Shown here in pieces: positions 1-8,391 of a stretch of 64,000 nt of DNA. Positions within the stretch are counted from its first letter, which is position 1. Every line of letters starts with the position of its first letter. Where the stretch lies: NCBI GenBank assembly GCA_934234035.1, contig CAKQHH010000002.1:71203-135202 (forward strand), read 5' to 3'. Below the pieces are notes generated by a model. The model saw only the letters and a program-made list of their open reading frames with translations, ran no database searches and had not been told where the DNA came from. This DNA is from an uncultured Clostridia bacterium (GTDB lineage Bacteria; Bacillota; Clostridia; Peptostreptococcales; Anaerovoracaceae). The translations under genes and the position numbers were made by a program.

Positions 1-1367
1 TGGAACACGAAACCGGCGATGCCACCGTCTTTGATTTTCTGGCAAAACCATTTGTGGACCTGCTGGGGAAATCCGACGCCCTGGCTCAGAAGATGGGCGA
101 AGCGGAGAATCCGGACAAGCTGTATGAAGAATTTCAGGTCTTGATGGACCGCATCGACGCAGTGGACGGATACAATTACGAGGCCAACATCCGAAAGCAG
201 CTTCACACCGCCGGACTTTCCGCCATCGAAGAGAATTCCGTGAGTTCCGTCAGCGGCGGCGAATACAAACTGCTGTACATCATCCGGAATATGCTGCTGA
301 AGCCGCAGCTCCTGATCATGGACGAGCCGGATGTATTCCTGGATTTCGAGAACCTGATTGGGCTGGTGCATCTGATCAACAGCTACGACGGAACCGTTCT
401 CACCATCACCCACAGCCGCCTGCTTCTCAGTCAGTGCTTCGACAAAGTCCTTCACATCGAGAACATGCAGCTCCAGGAATACGCCGGCTCCTACCCGGAA
501 TACAGCCGCTGGCTGCTGGAGACCCGAATCGATGTTTTTGAAGTGACCAAGGATTTCGACGATTACATCGAAGCCCAGCAGCAGCTGGTGAACCGCCTCC
601 GGAAGGGCGCGGAATTCACCTCCGACCCGAAGAAGGGCAAGCAGCTGCAGGCCCGCAAGAAACTGGTGGAGCGGATGAAGACCCTGCGGGGCGAGGATCC
701 GTTCCTGGAGATTCCGAATCATTCCTTCGCCTTCCCGGACGTCACCCCGGAAGACGGAATTGCTTTTACCGTGGAGAACTATTCCCTCGCCTACAAAGAC
801 GAACTGCTGCGGGACGTCTCCTTTACCGTGAACAAGGGGGACAAAATCGCTGTCGTGGGCGCCAACGGCACCGGCAAATCCAGCATCCTGCGGGACATTT
901 ACCGCATGCTTTCGGAAAAAGAAAACGGCGATAAGGTGGGCTATTTCCGGCAGATTACCGAATCCGACGACACGCTGCAGCTGTCCGGCGGCGAGCGGAA
1001 CATGGCCCAGCTGGAAGAAATCTGCCGCGGCGACTACGATACCCTGCTGCTGGACGAACCCACCAGCCACCTGGACTGCGATGCCCAGATTGCTCTGGAG
1101 AAGGCGCTGACGGAATACCGGGGAACGGTGCTCATGGTCTCCCACGACTTTTTCACCATCACCGACTGCGCACAGCGAATCTTCATTCTGGAGAACGGTA
1201 CCCTGCGGGAGATGAGCGGCCGGGCGTACCGGAAATCCATCTACAAGAAGTATTTTGGCAGCGACATCTTCGAACAGGAACGGAACCGCATCGACACAGA
1301 GCGAAAGGTGAACCGCCTGATTCTGAAGAACAAATTCGACGAAGCCCGGGAAATGCTAGGTGTGTAG
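1..1367 (+). CDS. ABC-F family ATP-binding protein, 5' partial
   Basis: The reading frame is already open at base 3 and runs to the stop at 1365-1367, so the N-terminus, including the first Walker A motif, lies outside the window. What remains holds the end of ATPase domain 1 (signature-like SGGE and Walker B LLIMDEPD), the inter-domain linker, and a complete domain 2: Walker A GANGTGKSS, signature LSGGE, Walker B LLLDEPTSHLD and switch VSHD. Two cassettes with no membrane segments define ABC-F proteins, which act on the ribosome as translation factors or antibiotic-protection proteins rather than as transporters. I cannot tell a resistance type from a housekeeping one. A GTG at 54 could be mistaken for the start, but the upstream codons continue the domain. 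A strong terminator follows. Confidence 0.85.
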   Translation, partial: EHETGDATVFDFLAKPFVDLLGKSDALAQKMGEAENPDKLYEEFQVLMDRIDAVDGYNYEANIRKQLHTAGLSAIEENSVSSVSGGEYKLLYIIRNMLLKPQLLIMDEPDVFLDFENLIGLVHLINSYDGTVLTITHSRLLLSQCFDKVLHIENMQLQEYAGSYPEYSRWLLETRIDVFEVTKDFDDYIEAQQQLVNRLRKGAEFTSDPKKGKQLQARKKLVERMKTLRGEDPFLEIPNHSFAFPDVTPEDGIAFTVENYSLAYKDELLRDVSFTVNKGDKIAVVGANGTGKSSILRDIYRMLSEKENGDKVGYFRQITESDDTLQLSGGERNMAQLEEICRGDYDTLLLDEPTSHLDCDAQIALEKALTEYRGTVLMVSHDFFTITDCAQRIFILENGTLREMSGRAYRKSIYKKYFGSDIFEQERNRIDTERKVNRLILKNKFDEAREMLGV

Positions 1368-1384
1368 GCGAACCACCGCATATT

Positions 1385-1431
1385 AAAAGACCGATATCCG
1401 AGCCTTTTCAAACTCGGGTACCGGTCTTTTT
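1385..1431. terminator. Bidirectional terminator
   Basis: Stem with arms AAAAGACCG and CGGTCTTTT plus the inner pairs CCGAG/CTCGG around a short loop. It is flanked by A- and T-runs and lies between two convergent genes (ABC-F and MATE), so it can serve both. Confidence 0.8.
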
Positions 1432-1444
1432 CTTATGCAGCAAA

Positions 1445-2794
1445 TCAAACCAACGATTCTTTCTTCATCTCGAAATGCAGGAGGATCGGAATCGCCAGTC
1501 CCTTGATGACGGTGGAAATGCAGATCGCCCACCAGAATCCGGTGACACATCCGAAGGCCGCCGCCATCGGAATTCGGAACAGGCTCCCGATAATACTGCA
1601 GGCCGCCGGTACGATTGGTTTGCCGATGCCCCGGTAGGTTCCGGTAGCAACCACCTCCAGGCAGTAGAAGATCTGCGAGTATCCGATAATCCGAAGATAA
1701 TCCGTTCCGGTTTCAATCGCCAGCGAATCCGTAAAGAACAATTTAATCAGCGGCCGTCCCTCACAGATGAACAGCAAGGTGGTGAGCACACCCAGCACCA
1801 GCATCAGATAGATCCCCACACGGTAGCCGTCGCGAATTCGCTTGTCCTTTCCGGCACCGAAGTTCTGCGCCACGAAAGAGGTCATGGCCACCTGGAACGC
1901 GTTGGCGGTCATGTAGGCGACGGATTCAATCTGCGTCGCCACCCGCTGGATGCCGATATAGGTACTGCCGTACACCGTAATCATCTTCCCCAGCACGCTG
2001 GAAATCATGGCAAAGATAATCGTCTGGATGGCAGCGGGAAAGCCGTAGCATAAAATGATTTTGCATTCTTCCCGGCTCATCCGGTAGCGGCTGCGGAAAC
2101 TGCCCTCCCGAAAGAGATGCCGATCCCGATGCACCCGCAGGGCATACAAAAGGCTGACCACCATCTGAGAGAACAGGGTGGCATAACTCGCGCCGTCAGA
2201 TCCCAGCGCCGGCGAACCCAGCAGCCCGAAGATTAGAACCGGGTCCAGAATGACGTTGAGAATCATTCCCACCAAATTGTATTTAAACGGCGTCTGACTG
2301 TCCCCCGCCGCAGTGTAGATTCCCAGCAGCACGTAATTGTATCCCATGAACAACACGCTGATGATGGTGATGGTGAGGTAGCTGACGGTATAGGAAACGA
2401 TGACATCGTTCTGAATATGGTAAAACCCCACGATGGAATGTCGAAATATCAGAACCGGAAGCACGTACAGCAGCATGATAATCCAGTTCAGCGTAATGGA
2501 CGTCCCGGAAGCCACCTGTGCTTGCGTCAGGTCGTTCTTTCCCAGCAGCATCCCGATGCGCACCTGGGCACCGGTCTGCACGATCATGCAGATTCCCTGG
2601 GCCAGAAAAAGAAGCAGCCCCGCGGTGGACACCGCCGTCACCGCCTCAATCCCCAGCCGGCTCACCCACAAGGTATCGATTAAATTGTACGCCATCTGAA
2701 CGAACTGAGAGGCAATCAGCGGCAGCGACATTTGAATCAGTGCCTTCGAAATACTGCCCTGGGTCAGATTTTTCACCGTATCTTTGTATTTCAT
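1445..2794 (-). CDS. MATE family multidrug/solute efflux protein
   Basis: A 449-residue, strongly hydrophobic protein with about twelve membrane segments. The N-terminal pattern of MATE proteins (LTQGSISKALIQMSLPLIASQFVQMAYNLIDTLW, given here only in part) and the second-half repeat are clear, and the length is normal for the family (about 450). MATE proteins extrude organic cations or other small molecules in exchange for Na+ or H+; the substrate here cannot be read from sequence. It is transcribed alone on the minus strand, divergent from the GntR pair across a 170-bp AT-rich gap. The ATG has no good Shine-Dalgarno sequence, so the start is the least certain part. Confidence 0.85.
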   Translation of the reverse strand: MKYKDTVKNLTQGSISKALIQMSLPLIASQFVQMAYNLIDTLWVSRLGIEAVTAVSTAGLLLFLAQGICMIVQTGAQVRIGMLLGKNDLTQAQVASGTSITLNWIIMLLYVLPVLIFRHSIVGFYHIQNDVIVSYTVSYLTITIISVLFMGYNYVLLGIYTAAGDSQTPFKYNLVGMILNVILDPVLIFGLLGSPALGSDGASYATLFSQMVVSLLYALRVHRDRHLFREGSFRSRYRMSREECKIILCYGFPAAIQTIIFAMISSVLGKMITVYGSTYIGIQRVATQIESVAYMTANAFQVAMTSFVAQNFGAGKDKRIRDGYRVGIYLMLVLGVLTTLLFICEGRPLIKLFFTDSLAIETGTDYLRIIGYSQIFYCLEVVATGTYRGIGKPIVPAACSIIGSLFRIPMAAAFGCVTGFWWAICISTVIKGLAIPILLHFEMKKESLV

Positions 2795-2965
2795 CTATCT
2801 ATAAAACCCCCATCCAACTCGAATTTTTTTATTAAAAGTAAAAATATTTTCCCACTAACTCCCGGGACTTCCGGGAAGCCTTCACTATTTTATCAAATCT
2901 ATTGTAATATTTCATCAAATATTATAAAATTTAAGAAGATAATTGCGAAAAGAAAGGGTTCAATA

Positions 2966-3616
2966 ATGGGAACAGACAATACACTAACCAATGAAATTTA
3001 CAACGAGCTGTACCGGGCCATCACCCACCAGGAACTGAAGCCAGGACAGAACCTCACCCTCACCATGCTGAAGAAGCAATTCAACGTGAGCCACACCCCC
3101 ATCCGGGAAGCCCTCACCCGCCTCAGTGCCGACGGACTGGTTACCTACCATCCCAACAAAGGCATGAAGGTAACGGACTTCTCCGAAAGTGAGATTCGGG
3201 AAATTTTCCAGTTCACCGCCGAGCTGGAAGTGCTGGCCCTTCGCTTCTGCAGCAGTGCCTTCACTCTGGCACCGCTGATGGAACGTCTTCAATCCATTGT
3301 GGACCGGGAAGCGGAAGCGCTGGAAAAGGGAGATTTCGAAGCTTGGGAAAAGATATCCGGAACCTTCCACGATGTATTCTACAAGTTTTCGGATAACCGG
3401 TATTTGGATGAGACGGCGGAACGCATGAGCGCCCGCATGGAGCTCATGTCCCACATGTATTCCCACGAAGGAGCGGAAGAACAAATCCATCAGCGCCACA
3501 TCGGAATCTGCGATGCCGTACTGCAGCGGGATTTCGATCTGGCCGCCGAGCGGATCCGGGCACACCTCCAGTTCAGCATGATGTCGGTTCTGGATTCCTA
3601 CAAGAAGAACCGCTAA
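2966..3616 (+). CDS. GntR/FCD transcriptional regulator A
   Basis: A 216-residue protein with an N-terminal GntR winged helix (about residues 5-70: YNELYRAITHQELKPGQ, then SHTPIREALTRLSADGLV) and a C-terminal all-helical FCD ligand-binding domain with conserved His/Asp positions (FHDVFY, HRHIG, RIRAHL). The ATG at 2966 is chosen because AGAAAGGG (2951-2958) lies seven bases upstream and the domain begins right after it; the open frame further upstream is AT-rich non-coding sequence. FadR-subfamily proteins bind operators as dimers and respond to small acids or metals. It is followed 31 bp later by a paralogue. The target may be the peptide/transport genes nearby; that is inference. Confidence 0.85.
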   Translation: MGTDNTLTNEIYNELYRAITHQELKPGQNLTLTMLKKQFNVSHTPIREALTRLSADGLVTYHPNKGMKVTDFSESEIREIFQFTAELEVLALRFCSSAFTLAPLMERLQSIVDREAEALEKGDFEAWEKISGTFHDVFYKFSDNRYLDETAERMSARMELMSHMYSHEGAEEQIHQRHIGICDAVLQRDFDLAAERIRAHLQFSMMSVLDSYKKNR

Positions 3617-3647
3617 TTCAGTGCATCGAAGAAAGGAATACTACTAA

Positions 3648-4319
3648 ATGAATGCCAACAGTGCAACCGTCAGTGAAAGAATCTATACCGCCATCCGAGA
3701 CGATATTCTGAACAAAACCCTGGTTTCGGGGGAAAAACTTACCATCAAAAAACTTCATGAAATGTACGGCGTCAGTTCCTCACCCATTCGGGAGGCTCTG
3801 TTCCGCCTGCAGCAGGATGGCTTAATTGAATACCGTTCCAATGCGGGCATGAGGGTCATCGAATTCACCCGCCAGGACCTGGCAGAAATCTACATGCTCC
3901 TCACCGAGTTCGATGTGATCGCCCTCCGGGCGGCCACCACCCCGGCCCGCCGGCTCAGCACCCTGGCGGCCCTGGAACTGTGCATGGAGAAATCCCGGGC
4001 TTCCATCGAAAACAATCTTTGGAATTTTTACAGCGATGCCTTTCACAGCATCCTGTATGAAGAAGCGCGGAACGGCCGGCTCACCGATGCGGCGCGGAAG
4101 ATTCGCATCCAATCCACCATCTTCTCGAACCAGTATGAGATTAAAGAAGAAAACCGCCGGGAAATTCTGAAACAGCACGAGGAAATTCTAAATGCCATTC
4201 GGGACAACCGGTTGGACCGGGCGGAGGACCTGATGCGAACTCACGTGGGATCTTCCTACGCGAAAGCGCTGTCGATTCTGGAGGAGGAAGAAGCAGCATC
4301 GGAAGAATCCAGCAAATAA
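3648..4319 (+). CDS. GntR/FCD transcriptional regulator B
   Basis: A 223-residue paralogue of the preceding regulator: winged helix in residues 8-75 (IYTAIRDDILNKTLVSGEKL; SSPIREALFRLQQDGLI) and an FCD domain in about 80-215. GAAAGGA (3632-3638) precedes the ATG at 3648. The two regulators are probably co-transcribed and may form hetero- or homodimers. The last 64 bases overlap the 3' end of the convergent M20 peptidase gene (stop at 4256), so the C-terminal EEEEAASEESSK tail and the peptidase tail are read from the same DNA on opposite strands. The effector is not recognisable. Confidence 0.83.
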   Translation: MNANSATVSERIYTAIRDDILNKTLVSGEKLTIKKLHEMYGVSSSPIREALFRLQQDGLIEYRSNAGMRVIEFTRQDLAEIYMLLTEFDVIALRAATTPARRLSTLAALELCMEKSRASIENNLWNFYSDAFHSILYEEARNGRLTDAARKIRIQSTIFSNQYEIKEENRREILKQHEEILNAIRDNRLDRAEDLMRTHVGSSYAKALSILEEEEAASEESSK

Positions 4320-5548
4320 GCCAGTGCCCGCTCGTAGATTTCCTTCAATTTCAGGAAATCATCCACCAGGATGTATTCATCCTCCATGTGCTCCCGATTC
4401 TCATGCCCCGGAAAATTCGGCCCGAAGGCCACCATATTGGGCATGGCTTTGGCATAGGTCCCCCCGCCGATGGAAATCGGCCGGCTCTCATCCCCGGTCA
4501 CTTCCCGGTAAGCCGACAGAAGAGCGCCCAGCACCGGACTGTCCGACGGCGTGTACAGCGGACGCACTTGATAGATACATTCGCAGGATGCGCCGTACGA
4601 ACTGAATTGACGAACCAAGGATCCGGATATTTCATCCGGATTTTTCTTTGCCGGATAACGGATATCCACCATCAGTGTCGCTGTATCTCCCTGCACTTCC
4701 AGAAGTCCGGCATTCAGCGTGAGCTTTCCGCTCTCATCCTCCGCCGCGATTCCCAGCTTCTCTCCGTATATGGTTTTCCCAATCAAATCCGCATACATCC
4801 GGGCGAACCGGTTCTCCGGCTCCGCCCGGTGCACCTTCTCCATCAGCTCCGAAATTCCGTTGACCCCCAGCCAGGGTGCACATCCGTGACACGCCTTTCC
4901 GGACGCCTCATAGGAACCGAATTCTGTTTTTACCCGAGCGTGCGCCGGCACCATATTGGGTGCGGTCCCCCCTTCTCCCTGAAGGAATCCGGCCTCCGCC
5001 CGAGGCATTTCCACCTGAAAAACCATGGCCCCCAGCTCGTTTTGAATGGCCGGGAAATCGCCGTCGGGGGTAAAACCACATTCCGGAATTTCTTCCGCAT
5101 CCGTATAGGCTTCAATATCTCGCCACTCCCCGTTTTCCTCCGTCTGTCCCAGAATCAGCCGGATGCGCGCCGGGATGGTGTTTTTTTCTTTCAGGGCCTT
5201 CATGGCGTACAGCACGGCGATGGTAGGGCCTTTGTCATCGGTGGTGCCCCGGCCGTAGATTTTTCCATCCACGATTTCACCGCCGAAGGGATCCTGCGTC
5301 CAGCCATCCCCCGCCGGCACCACGTCCAGGTGGGACAGGATTCCGATCAGTCGCGGACCCTCTCCGATTTCTATGTACGCGTACTTTCCCGGTACGTCCG
5401 TCACCCGCATGCCGAAGGATTTTGCCAGGTTCAGCACGTATTCCTTGGCGTCATGGACCTCTTTCCCGAACGGATATTCCGGACCTTCTTCCTTTGCAAT
5501 GCTTTGAAACGACACCAGTTTCTGCAGTGCCTCAATCATCTCATTCAT
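4256..5548 (-). CDS. M20 family dipeptidase (PepV/Sapep-like)
   Basis: A 430-residue cytosolic metallopeptidase. Zinc ligands are visible: SHLDVVPAGDGW (His and the catalytic Asp), GRGTTDDKGP (bridging Asp), TEENG (catalytic Glu and metal Glu), PDGDFP (Asp) and the C-terminal GHENREHMEDE (His). The GRGTTDDKGP and GGTYA motifs are typical of PepV/Sapep, which hydrolyse dipeptides with an N-terminal hydrophobic or D-Ala residue using two divalent metals. AGGAGG stands just before the ATG at 5548. It lies next to M42 and PepT genes, which supports a peptide-use region. The serine-rich C-terminal tail overlaps the convergent GntR gene by 64 bp. Confidence 0.88.
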   Translation of the reverse strand: MNEMIEALQKLVSFQSIAKEEGPEYPFGKEVHDAKEYVLNLAKSFGMRVTDVPGKYAYIEIGEGPRLIGILSHLDVVPAGDGWTQDPFGGEIVDGKIYGRGTTDDKGPTIAVLYAMKALKEKNTIPARIRLILGQTEENGEWRDIEAYTDAEEIPECGFTPDGDFPAIQNELGAMVFQVEMPRAEAGFLQGEGGTAPNMVPAHARVKTEFGSYEASGKACHGCAPWLGVNGISELMEKVHRAEPENRFARMYADLIGKTIYGEKLGIAAEDESGKLTLNAGLLEVQGDTATLMVDIRYPAKKNPDEISGSLVRQFSSYGASCECIYQVRPLYTPSDSPVLGALLSAYREVTGDESRPISIGGGTYAKAMPNMVAFGPNFPGHENREHMEDEYILVDDFLKLKEIYERALAYLLDSSDAASSSSRIDSAFA

Positions 5549-5566
5549 AAAATCCTCCTGTGAACA

Positions 5567-5599
5567 AAACAGAGCGGCAAATTCCGCCGCCCTGTTTCT
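5567..5599 (-). terminator. Terminator after GPH symporter
   Basis: On the minus strand AAACAG and CTGTTT arms with an inner GCGG/CCGC pair form a hairpin followed by TTGTTC. It lies 19 bases past the symporter stop codon. Confidence 0.6.
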
Positions 5600-5617
5600 T
5601 GAAAATATTGTATCCTC

Positions 5618-7093
5618 TTATTCTTCCGGAACTTCCGGTGCTTCGGCTGCCGCGGTTTCGGCAGGAGCTTCTTCGCTCTCGATTTCCTCGATGAGCTTTT
5701 CCTCTGCGGCCTTGCGGGCATCAATTTCCGCCTGCATTTCCGGCAGCTGCTTCTCCAGCTTGGACAGACGATAGAATGCGAATACCAGAATGATGAAGAT
5801 TACCAGCGGAATGGTAACGATTTCCGCAAAGAACAGGTTCTGAATCGCCTGGCTCTGTTCGGAAGCGGATGCCTGATAGTGGAATGCGGTGAGCAGAGAG
5901 CTTGCCAGAATTCCACCGCCGGCCAATCCGGCTTTCTGTGCAAAGGTGAAGATGGACATGATGGTTCCGCCGTTGTCCACGCCGCTCTTCCATTCGCCGT
6001 AAGTCATGGAGTCCAGTGCGCACTGATAGATCATCTGTGCGAACAGTCCTACGCCGATGCCTTCACAGCCCCAGCAGAAGAACAGAATCGGCAGGCTGGC
6101 ATCGTGGGTGATGAAACGGAGACCGAAGCTGATCACCAGTGCAACGCTGGAAATGGAGCAGGACATGGCGTTTCCGAATTTTTTGCCCATGTATCCCATT
6201 CCCACGATAGCGATAAAGCTGATAACCGACGACATGGTGGAATATACACCCATCAGGTTGGTGTTGTGCAGGTTATACTGCAGGTAGTATACCATGGACG
6301 CACCGTTCAGTGCGTTGTAGATCATGAACATGATGTTTACCACGCATACGAACAGGGCGTATTTGTTGGTAACCAGCGCCTTCAGGATGGCGCCAACGCT
6401 CTGTTTCTCCGCCTCTTCCTTAATTCTCTCGTCTTGGCTGTTCTTGTCCAGCTTATAGGAAGGTTCTTCAAATCCCTTGCTGGCTGCGTATACGGTGAGG
6501 AAAGAAGTCGCATAGATTACGCCGCAGATGATGGCGAAGATGAAGAATCCCTTGGTCTGGTCTCCGCCGCCGATCAGCTTTACGAACGGCAGTGCGGTTG
6601 CGGTAACCAGTACGCTGGCGATGGTATTTCCGTATCCTCTCCACTGGCCCAATTTCACTCGCTCTTCCTTATCCGTTGTAATTCTCGCCAGCAATGTGTT
6701 GAACGGTACGTTAGTAGCGGTCTGTGCCATGCCCTGGAACAGGTAGGTGATGGCAACGAAGATGATCAGATGGCTCTGCTTCAGGTGCGGAGCCCAGTAG
6801 CTGAGTGCCACGCAGATGCCGGCCGGAACGGACAGATACTTCAGCCATGCACGACATTTTCCTTCCTTTGAAACGGTCTTATCCAGGATAACGCCCATCA
6901 TCGGGTCGTTAATCGCATCCCATACCTTTGCGATTACCATGATTACGGTAGCCGCCGCTGCCGGAATCTTTGCCACATCGGTGTAGAACCAGAGAAGGAA
7001 GAAGGCGTTCAGAATGTTCAGTGTGCTCTTTCCGAAGTCTCCATAGGCCATGGCAAACTTAATTCGAATCGGTAATTTTTGACTCTTTTCCAT
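5618..7093 (-). CDS. GPH-type (MFS_2) sugar/solute:cation symporter
   Basis: A 491-residue, twelve-helix membrane protein of the glycoside-pentoside-hexuronide group in the major facilitator superfamily. Family marks include KFAMAYGDFGKSTLN near the N-terminus and VWDAINDPMMGVILDKT after helix 2. The C-terminus is a long acidic tail rich in E/A/P. The start at 7093 is preceded by GAGGG seven bases away; an ATG 42 bp upstream has no ribosome site. A good promoter lies in the divergent gap (see 7168-7302). No glycosidase lies nearby, and the partner genes are peptidases, so the substrate may not be a sugar. Confidence 0.85.
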   Translation of the reverse strand: MEKSQKLPIRIKFAMAYGDFGKSTLNILNAFFLLWFYTDVAKIPAAAATVIMVIAKVWDAINDPMMGVILDKTVSKEGKCRAWLKYLSVPAGICVALSYWAPHLKQSHLIIFVAITYLFQGMAQTATNVPFNTLLARITTDKEERVKLGQWRGYGNTIASVLVTATALPFVKLIGGGDQTKGFFIFAIICGVIYATSFLTVYAASKGFEEPSYKLDKNSQDERIKEEAEKQSVGAILKALVTNKYALFVCVVNIMFMIYNALNGASMVYYLQYNLHNTNLMGVYSTMSSVISFIAIVGMGYMGKKFGNAMSCSISSVALVISFGLRFITHDASLPILFFCWGCEGIGVGLFAQMIYQCALDSMTYGEWKSGVDNGGTIMSIFTFAQKAGLAGGGILASSLLTAFHYQASASEQSQAIQNLFFAEIVTIPLVIFIILVFAFYRLSKLEKQLPEMQAEIDARKAAEEKLIEEIESEEAPAETAAAEAPEVPEE

Positions 7094-7167
7094 ATTTTTA
7101 CCCTCGTGAAATGTGTTTTCTTTAACGCATTTCATTTTAACAACAAATTTAACATATAGTTTTTGTT

Positions 7168-7302
7168 AGTCGAACTGAATTGTTGCGTTCATTTTATATA
7201 ATTTGCAATATGTTGTCAATCTTTTTCGCAAATTTTGTAATATTTAATTTTTTGTTGCAAAATCCGTATTCATGTGATAATATTCAGACAGTTGAACTGA
7301 AT
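7168..7302. promoter_or_regulatory. Divergent promoters with a repeated 13-bp box
   Basis: The minus-strand promoter is TTGACA (7219-7214), a 17-bp spacer and TAAAAT (7196-7191). A plus-strand promoter is TTGTTG (7252-7257), an 18-bp spacer and GATAAT (7276-7281). A 13-bp box AGTCGAACTGAAT (7168-7180) sits just past the predicted minus start, and AGTTGAACTGAAT (7290-7302) just past the predicted plus start. One mismatch separates them. The placement suggests a shared repressor site for the symporter and the M42 peptidase. Confidence 0.55.
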
Positions 7303-7338
7303 CACCTGCATTTTTGAACGTGAAAGGGGTTTCAAAAA

Positions 7339-8355
7339 ATGAAATTATTAGAAGAACTGACACAGGCCTGGGGTGTCTCCGGAAGAGAAAAGAACGTTCG
7401 GGCCATCATCCGGAGAGAAATCCGGGATTATGTGGATGAATGTTATACCGATGCCATGGGAAATCTGATTGCCTATAAGAAAGGTACGGATTCGGAAAAC
7501 AGCAAAAAGATTATGTACACCGCCCACATGGACGAAATCGGTTTCCAGGTTACTCATATTGAAGGCGACGGAAGAATCAAAGTCTACAGTGTGGGCTGGA
7601 CTTGGACCAGCTCCATCTACAACGATAAGGTTATTTTCCAGAACGGTGTCATCGGCGTCGTAGGCTGCGACGGTCCGGTGGAAGAAGCCCACAACAAGGC
7701 GCAGGCTCTCTACATCGACATCGGCTGCACCAGCAAGGAAGAAACCATGAAGTACGTACAGCCGGGGGATTATTGCGGTTTTATCGGCAAGTATTACGAG
7801 CTGCAGAACGACCGCATCTGCGCCAAATCCCTGGATGACCGGGTGGCTTGCTACGTGCTGATTGAAGCCATCAAGAAGAATCAGGGACAGTATCCGAACG
7901 ACATCTACTATGTATTCACCGTTCAGGAAGAAGTGGGCTGCCGCGGTTCCGTGGTTGCCGCAGAGCGAATCAAGCCGGAAATCGGTGTCTCCGTAGACGT
8001 TACGCCGGATCACTACTACCCTTGCGATTTGAAGGGCTGCAACGAAGTGGGCAAAGGCGTAGGCGTTACCTTCGGAAACCCATCCGCAATGCTGGATGAA
8101 TATCTGGTGGACGAAATGGTGAAAACCTGTGAAGAGAACGAAATCGACTATCAGCGGGATGTCATGGACCGAGGCGGCACGGACGCTTCCAGCATGAACC
8201 AGGCCTACTACGGAACCCGCGTGGCCGGAATTTCCATCGTAGACCGTTATCCGCACAGCCAGAGCTCCGTCATCTCCAAGCACGACGTGGAATGCGCAAT
8301 TGAGCTGGTGGACAAATACTCCGCACGGGAATTTATCTTCGAAGAAGAATGGTAG
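7339..8355 (+). CDS. M42 family aminopeptidase (glutamyl/leucyl type)
   Basis: A 338-residue cytosolic dinuclear metallo-aminopeptidase. Metal ligands and catalytic residues are visible: TAHMDEIG (His), SLDDRV (bridging Asp), QEEVGCRG (catalytic and metal Glu), SVDVTPDH (Asp) and RYPHSQ (His). M42 enzymes form dodecameric tetrahedral shells that trim peptides from the N-terminus. GAAAGGGG (7322-7329) precedes the ATG. It is followed 36 bp later by pepT and was probably co-transcribed with it. Divergence from the symporter through a shared promoter region suggests the symporter feeds this pathway. Confidence 0.9.
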   Translation: MKLLEELTQAWGVSGREKNVRAIIRREIRDYVDECYTDAMGNLIAYKKGTDSENSKKIMYTAHMDEIGFQVTHIEGDGRIKVYSVGWTWTSSIYNDKVIFQNGVIGVVGCDGPVEEAHNKAQALYIDIGCTSKEETMKYVQPGDYCGFIGKYYELQNDRICAKSLDDRVACYVLIEAIKKNQGQYPNDIYYVFTVQEEVGCRGSVVAAERIKPEIGVSVDVTPDHYYPCDLKGCNEVGKGVGVTFGNPSAMLDEYLVDEMVKTCEENEIDYQRDVMDRGGTDASSMNQAYYGTRVAGISIVDRYPHSQSSVISKHDVECAIELVDKYSAREFIFEEEW

Positions 8356-8391
8356 AAATAAAGAAAAATACATATTGAAAGGAAGTTACCG

